Origin: Solirubrobacteraceae bacterium
GTDB lineage: Bacteria > Actinomycetota > Thermoleophilia > Solirubrobacterales > Solirubrobacteraceae
DNA: 8,064 bases
Reading direction: 5' to 3'
Assembly (NCBI GenBank): GCA_030149625.1
Contig: JASLHP010000239.1
Coordinates: forward strand, 1-8,064
Each line of letters starts with the position of its first letter. Positions within the stretch are counted from its first letter, which is position 1. A model generated the notes under the pieces. It saw nothing but the letters and a program-made list of their open reading frames with translations. It did no database searches and was not told where the DNA came from. A program made the translations under genes and the position numbers. This document shows positions 5,520-8,064 of this stretch, piece by piece.

Positions 5520-6701
5520 ATGAGCCCGTCAGGCGCGGAGCTTCTCCGCCGAGTCAAGAGCCAGATACAAGAGGTCGACCCATCCGAGGTCAACGAGCTG
5601 ATCGGCGAGGGCGTGACGATCGTCGACGTGCGTGGCTCGGAAGAGTTCGCCACCGGGCACCTTCCCGGCGCCAGGAGCATTCCGCGCGGCCACCTCGAGC
5701 AGCGCATCGAGAGCGCCGCGCCCGACCGCTCGGCCGAGCTGATCCTCTACTGCCAGTCGGGCAACCGCTCCGCCTACGCGGCGCGCACGCTGGAGCAGGA
5801 CCTCGGCTACGAGCACGTGCGCTCGATGACCGGCGGCATCACGCTGTGGAAGGACCGCGGCTACGAGATCGAGACCCCGCGTGCGCTCAGCGCCGAGCAG
5901 CGCGATCGCTACTCGCGCCACCTGCTGATACCGGAGATCGGCGCCGAGGGCCAGCAGAAGCTGCTGGACGCCAAGGTGCTGCTGCTCGGCGCCGGCGGCC
6001 TCGGCTCGCCCACCGCTCTGTACCTCGCCGCGGCCGGCGTGGGCACCCTCGGCATCGTCGACGACGATGTCGTCGACCTCTCCAACCTGCAGCGCCAGGT
6101 GATCCACTCCACGCAACGGGTCGGTACGCCTAAGGTCGACTCCGCCGAGGAGTCGATCCGCGCGCTCAACCCCGACGTCAACGTCGTCAAGTACCAGACG
6201 CGCATCGACGCCTCCAACATCATGGAGATCATCGACGGCTATGACGTGATCGTCGACGGCGTCGACAACTTCCCCACTCGCTATCTGCTCAACGACGCCA
6301 CCGTGCGCCTGCGGATTCCCGTCGTCTCCGCTTCGATCCTCGGCTTCGACGGACAGCTGTCGGTGTTCAAGCCCTACGACGGTCCCTGCTATCGCTGCCT
6401 GTTCCGCGAGCCGCCGCCGGCGGAGCTCGCGCCCTCCTGCGGCGCCAACGGCGTCCTCGGCGTGCTCCCCGGCACCATGGGGCTGCTGCAGGCAACCGAG
6501 GTCGTCAAGCTGATCCTCGACATCGGCGAGCCCGCGATCGGGCGCCTGTTGCTCTATGACGCGCTGGGAGCGACGCTCACAGAGGTCAAGGTCCACCGTG
6601 ACCCCGAGTGCCCGATCTGCTCGCGCGAGCCCGACGAGATCGCCGACGAGGAGATGGGCGTGTTCCCGGATTACGAGGCATTCTGCGCGGCGGCAGGATA
6701 G
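5520..6701 (+). CDS. moeB: Rhodanese-MoeB/ThiF fusion: sulfur-carrier adenylyltransferase
   Basis: A 393-residue cytoplasmic E1-like enzyme that should adenylate the C terminus of a ubiquitin-like sulfur carrier and help convert it to a thiocarboxylate. The N-terminal rhodanese domain (about 15-118) has 'VDVRGSEEFATGHLPGA' and the active-site loop 'CQSGNRS' with C78 as the persulfide-forming cysteine. The adenylyltransferase domain (about 125-370) has 'RYSRHLLIPEIG', nucleotide-binding 'GAGGLGSP' (157-164), 'VDLSNLQRQ' (185-193), 'DGVDNFPTRYLLND' and the conserved 'SCGANGVLGVLPG' with C307. C290/C293 and C364/C367 form the two CxxC zinc pairs. In MOCS3/MoeZ enzymes the rhodanese domain is at the C terminus, so the order is reversed here. 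The start is fixed by AGGAG 6 nt before the ATG. The carrier-protein gene follows after 16 nt. MoeB, ThiF and MoeZ-like roles cannot be separated from sequence alone. Confidence 0.94.
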   Translation: MSPSGAELLRRVKSQIQEVDPSEVNELIGEGVTIVDVRGSEEFATGHLPGARSIPRGHLEQRIESAAPDRSAELILYCQSGNRSAYAARTLEQDLGYEHVRSMTGGITLWKDRGYEIETPRALSAEQRDRYSRHLLIPEIGAEGQQKLLDAKVLLLGAGGLGSPTALYLAAAGVGTLGIVDDDVVDLSNLQRQVIHSTQRVGTPKVDSAEESIRALNPDVNVVKYQTRIDASNIMEIIDGYDVIVDGVDNFPTRYLLNDATVRLRIPVVSASILGFDGQLSVFKPYDGPCYRCLFREPPPAELAPSCGANGVLGVLPGTMGLLQATEVVKLILDIGEPAIGRLLLYDALGATLTEVKVHRDPECPICSREPDEIADEEMGVFPDYEAFCAAAG

Positions 6702-6717
6702 GCTGCGCGCGACGAAC

Positions 6718-6996
6718 ATGGCCACGATCAAGATCCCACCAGTGCTGCGCGCGTCCGTCGGCGGCGAGAAGCAGGTCGGCGCCTCCGGCGAGAACGTCGG
6801 CGCCGTGCTGCGCGATCTCGCCGCCAATCACCCGGCGACGCAGGACCAGCTGTTCTCAGCCGAGGGCGAGCTCAACCGCTACGTCAACGTCTATCTCAAC
6901 GACGAGGACGTGCGGGTGCTCGACGGGCTCGACACCGCCGTCGGCGACGCCGACACGCTCGTGATCCTGCCGGCGATGGCCGGCGGCGGCCGCTAG
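6718..6996 (+). CDS. MoaD/ThiS-family ubiquitin-like sulfur carrier
   Basis: A 92-residue beta-grasp sulfur carrier, the likely substrate of the enzyme encoded just upstream. Family features are the N-terminal strand 'ATIKIPPVLRASVGG' (CysO/MoaD-like), the helix 'NVGAVLRDLAANHP' (26-39), 'LNRYVNVYLNDEDVRVLDGLDT' in part (52-73) and the end 'DADTLVILPAMAGGGR'. Carriers normally end in a free Gly-Gly whose carboxylate becomes the thiocarboxylate; this one ends in Gly-Gly-Gly-Arg, so one residue would have to be removed. I chose ATG 6718 because the family N terminus begins there. There is no strong Shine-Dalgarno, and the 16-nt gap suggests translation coupled to the upstream gene. It could serve molybdopterin, thiamine, cysteine (CysO-like) or tRNA thiolation; the closest feel is CysO/MoaD, but no partner synthase is in view. 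Confidence 0.9.
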   Translation: MATIKIPPVLRASVGGEKQVGASGENVGAVLRDLAANHPATQDQLFSAEGELNRYVNVYLNDEDVRVLDGLDTAVGDADTLVILPAMAGGGR

Positions 6997-7031
6997 CGGC
7001 GCCAGCCGGGCTGTTCCGCCGCGGCGAGCTC

Positions 7032-7064
7032 TAGGCTCCTTGTCCATATTTGGGGCAGAGCCTA
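7032..7064 (+). promoter_or_regulatory. Long hairpin in the leader of the last gene
   Basis: TAGGCTC (7032-7038) pairs perfectly with GAGCCTA (7058-7064). Inside it, TGTCC (7041-7045) pairs with GGGCA (7053-7057, one G-T), leaving a 2-nt bulge and a 7-nt AT-rich loop, ATATTTG. The 12-bp stem ends on the A of the ATG at 7064 and buries the only purine-rich stretch in front of it. It may be an end-of-operon hairpin for the carrier gene (no T tract follows) or a translational control element. The rest of the 6997-7063 gap holds only GC-rich repeats of uncertain meaning. Confidence 0.4.
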
Positions 7065-8064
7065 TGTCTCTGCGAGTCAGCGAACGATTGGCTTGGTCGA
7101 TGAGCGCACAACCTCGTCCCGCGCAAGGCCGTGGGCTTCGTCACGCGCTGGCCGGCGTGCTGGCAGTGACGCTGCTCTGCGCCATCGTTCCCGCCTCAGC
7201 CTGGGCGAACAGCCATGGCACGCAGTACACGCTCGAAGTGACCGAGGGCGAGAACACGATCCCGCAGTACGAATCCGTTGCGGGCACCGTCGCCAAGGTC
7301 GAACCGCGCGCGTCGGTCGCGGTCTCGATCGTTCGCAACGGCACGACCGTCTACAGGAGTGAAGGCGACGAAGGCTGGGCGGGTGTGCCTCAGGTTCCAC
7401 AGCCGGGCGAAACGGTCGTAATGGAATCGCCGATCGGGCACGTCGTCGGCTCCGACGTATACGACGGGCTGCCGACGATCGACCCCAGCACGTGCGTCGA
7501 CTCCACTAATTTCGAAGGCGACAACACCTCCGGCTTCACGGTCGAAGGCTCCTACATCACGCTCACCCTGCTGTCGGCCAGGAAACATGAAGTTAAGCGC
7601 TCCGGCTTCTCTCAGGCGCAGGTCAAAACCCTGACCGGGACGAGCTTCGGCGGGAGCTTCCTCGCGCCGATCGCCCCCGGTGCCACCGTGATGGTCACGG
7701 AGTCGCTCAAATCCGCGCTCCCGGGCGAAGCCACCTACACATACGTCAGCGAACGCGTCGAACCGGCCAACGCAACCTGCCCGGCGCCGCCCGCGCCGGC
7801 CCCGCCGCCGCCGCTGGTGACGCCGCTGGCCGGAGCTCTCGCCGGTCTCGGGCACGCCAAGATCAAGACCGTCCTGAAGTCTGGCTACCGCGATCACGTA
7901 CGAACCAACCAGGCCGCGACGATCACGCAGGATCTCTATCTCCGTGGCGGCAAGCTTCCGGCCGTCGCGGCACGTCACCACAAGAAGACGCCGCCAGCCC
8001 TGCTGCTCGCCCGCGGCGTCGCCAAGGCCAGCGCCGCCGGCACCGTCGGCGTCGTGCTAAAGCT
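7064..8064 (+). CDS. Secreted protein of unknown function, 3' end missing
   Basis: An open frame of at least 333 residues that runs off the right edge. A signal peptide is clear: 'GLRHALAGVLAVTLLCAIVPASAWA' in part, with a likely signal peptidase I site after A48 (AWA before NSHG). The cysteine in the hydrophobic core is not in a lipobox context. The exported part has a beta-rich region (about 52-238) with C144 and C239 as a possible disulfide, a proline-rich hinge 'CPAPPAPAPPPP' (239-250), and then a lysine/alanine-rich region ending 'AAGTVGVVLK', which resembles tail modules common in secreted proteins of Thermoleophilia. Two starts are possible: ATG 7064 and ATG 7100 (residue 13). The second gives a more typical signal peptide and avoids the leader hairpin. 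Glutamate codons are mostly GAA, unlike the enzyme genes beside it. I do not recognise a catalytic family. Confidence 0.75.
   Translation, partial: MSLRVSERLAWSMSAQPRPAQGRGLRHALAGVLAVTLLCAIVPASAWANSHGTQYTLEVTEGENTIPQYESVAGTVAKVEPRASVAVSIVRNGTTVYRSEGDEGWAGVPQVPQPGETVVMESPIGHVVGSDVYDGLPTIDPSTCVDSTNFEGDNTSGFTVEGSYITLTLLSARKHEVKRSGFSQAQVKTLTGTSFGGSFLAPIAPGATVMVTESLKSALPGEATYTYVSERVEPANATCPAPPAPAPPPPLVTPLAGALAGLGHAKIKTVLKSGYRDHVRTNQAATITQDLYLRGGKLPAVAARHHKKTPPALLLARGVAKASAAGTVGVVLK

Noticed and set aside
6556..6717. Upstream GTG-started extension of the sulfur carrier
   Set aside because: The extension overlaps the 3' end of the E1 gene and is Arg/Ser-rich non-family sequence; the beta-grasp fold begins at ATG 6718.
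5529..6827. 432-codon minus-strand open frame
   Set aside because: Exact antisense of the rhodanese-E1 gene, with the repetitive Ala/Arg/Val/Asp composition expected of a shadow frame in GC-rich DNA; no motif.
7196..7981. 261-codon minus-strand open frame over the last gene
   Set aside because: The plus frame has a clear signal peptide, proline hinge and recognisable tail; the minus frame is Arg/Asp-rich shadow sequence.
1..8064. tRNA, rRNA, CRISPR array, insertion sequence or transposon ends
   Set aside because: No cloverleaf-like sequence, regularly spaced repeats, transposase motif or paired terminal repeats were seen on either strand.

Overview
The window is about two-thirds G+C, densely coded, and has no RNA genes, mobile elements or CRISPR arrays that I can see. 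The strong G/C bias at third codon positions, the actinobacterial style of the Fe-S genes, and two secreted beta-rich proteins (one with the Ala/Gly/Lys-rich 'AAGTVGVVLK' type of tail module) suggest a high-GC actinobacterium. My guess is the Thermoleophilia/Solirubrobacterales group, inferred from pattern only.

Minus-strand block (1-3796), read right to left. First is a membrane-anchored Sco/thioredoxin-fold protein with a CX3C motif. Then comes a probable SUF operon: an Rrf2/IscR-type regulator, sufC (ATPase), sufD (scaffold) and the first 70 codons of sufS (cysteine desulfurase), which runs off the left edge. A 25-bp dyad covering the regulator's ribosome binding site is a good candidate autoregulatory operator. 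sufC and sufD overlap by 8 nt. A perfect 7-bp hairpin lies between sufD and sufS. No sufB lies between the regulator and sufS.

Plus-strand block (3902-8064). A 506-residue secreted, disulfide-rich beta-domain protein is divergent from the Sco gene. Next is a two-gene sulfur-transfer unit: an E1-like adenylyltransferase (MoeB/ThiF family) with a rhodanese domain at its N terminus, followed after 16 nt by a MoaD/ThiS-type ubiquitin-like sulfur carrier that ends in GGGR instead of GG. The window closes with a second secreted protein, truncated by the right edge.

The shared theme is sulfur mobilisation. The desulfurase/SUF operon makes persulfide sulfur and Fe-S clusters. The rhodanese-E1 plus carrier protein would turn persulfide sulfur into a protein thiocarboxylate for molybdopterin, thiamine, cysteine or tRNA thiolation. 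That the two units are functionally connected is inference. The points most worth checking are the carrier's C-terminal tail, the inverted domain order of the E1 enzyme, the paired palindromes in front of it, the Rrf2 dyad with unusual cysteine spacing, and the Sco protein's missing copper-ligand histidine.
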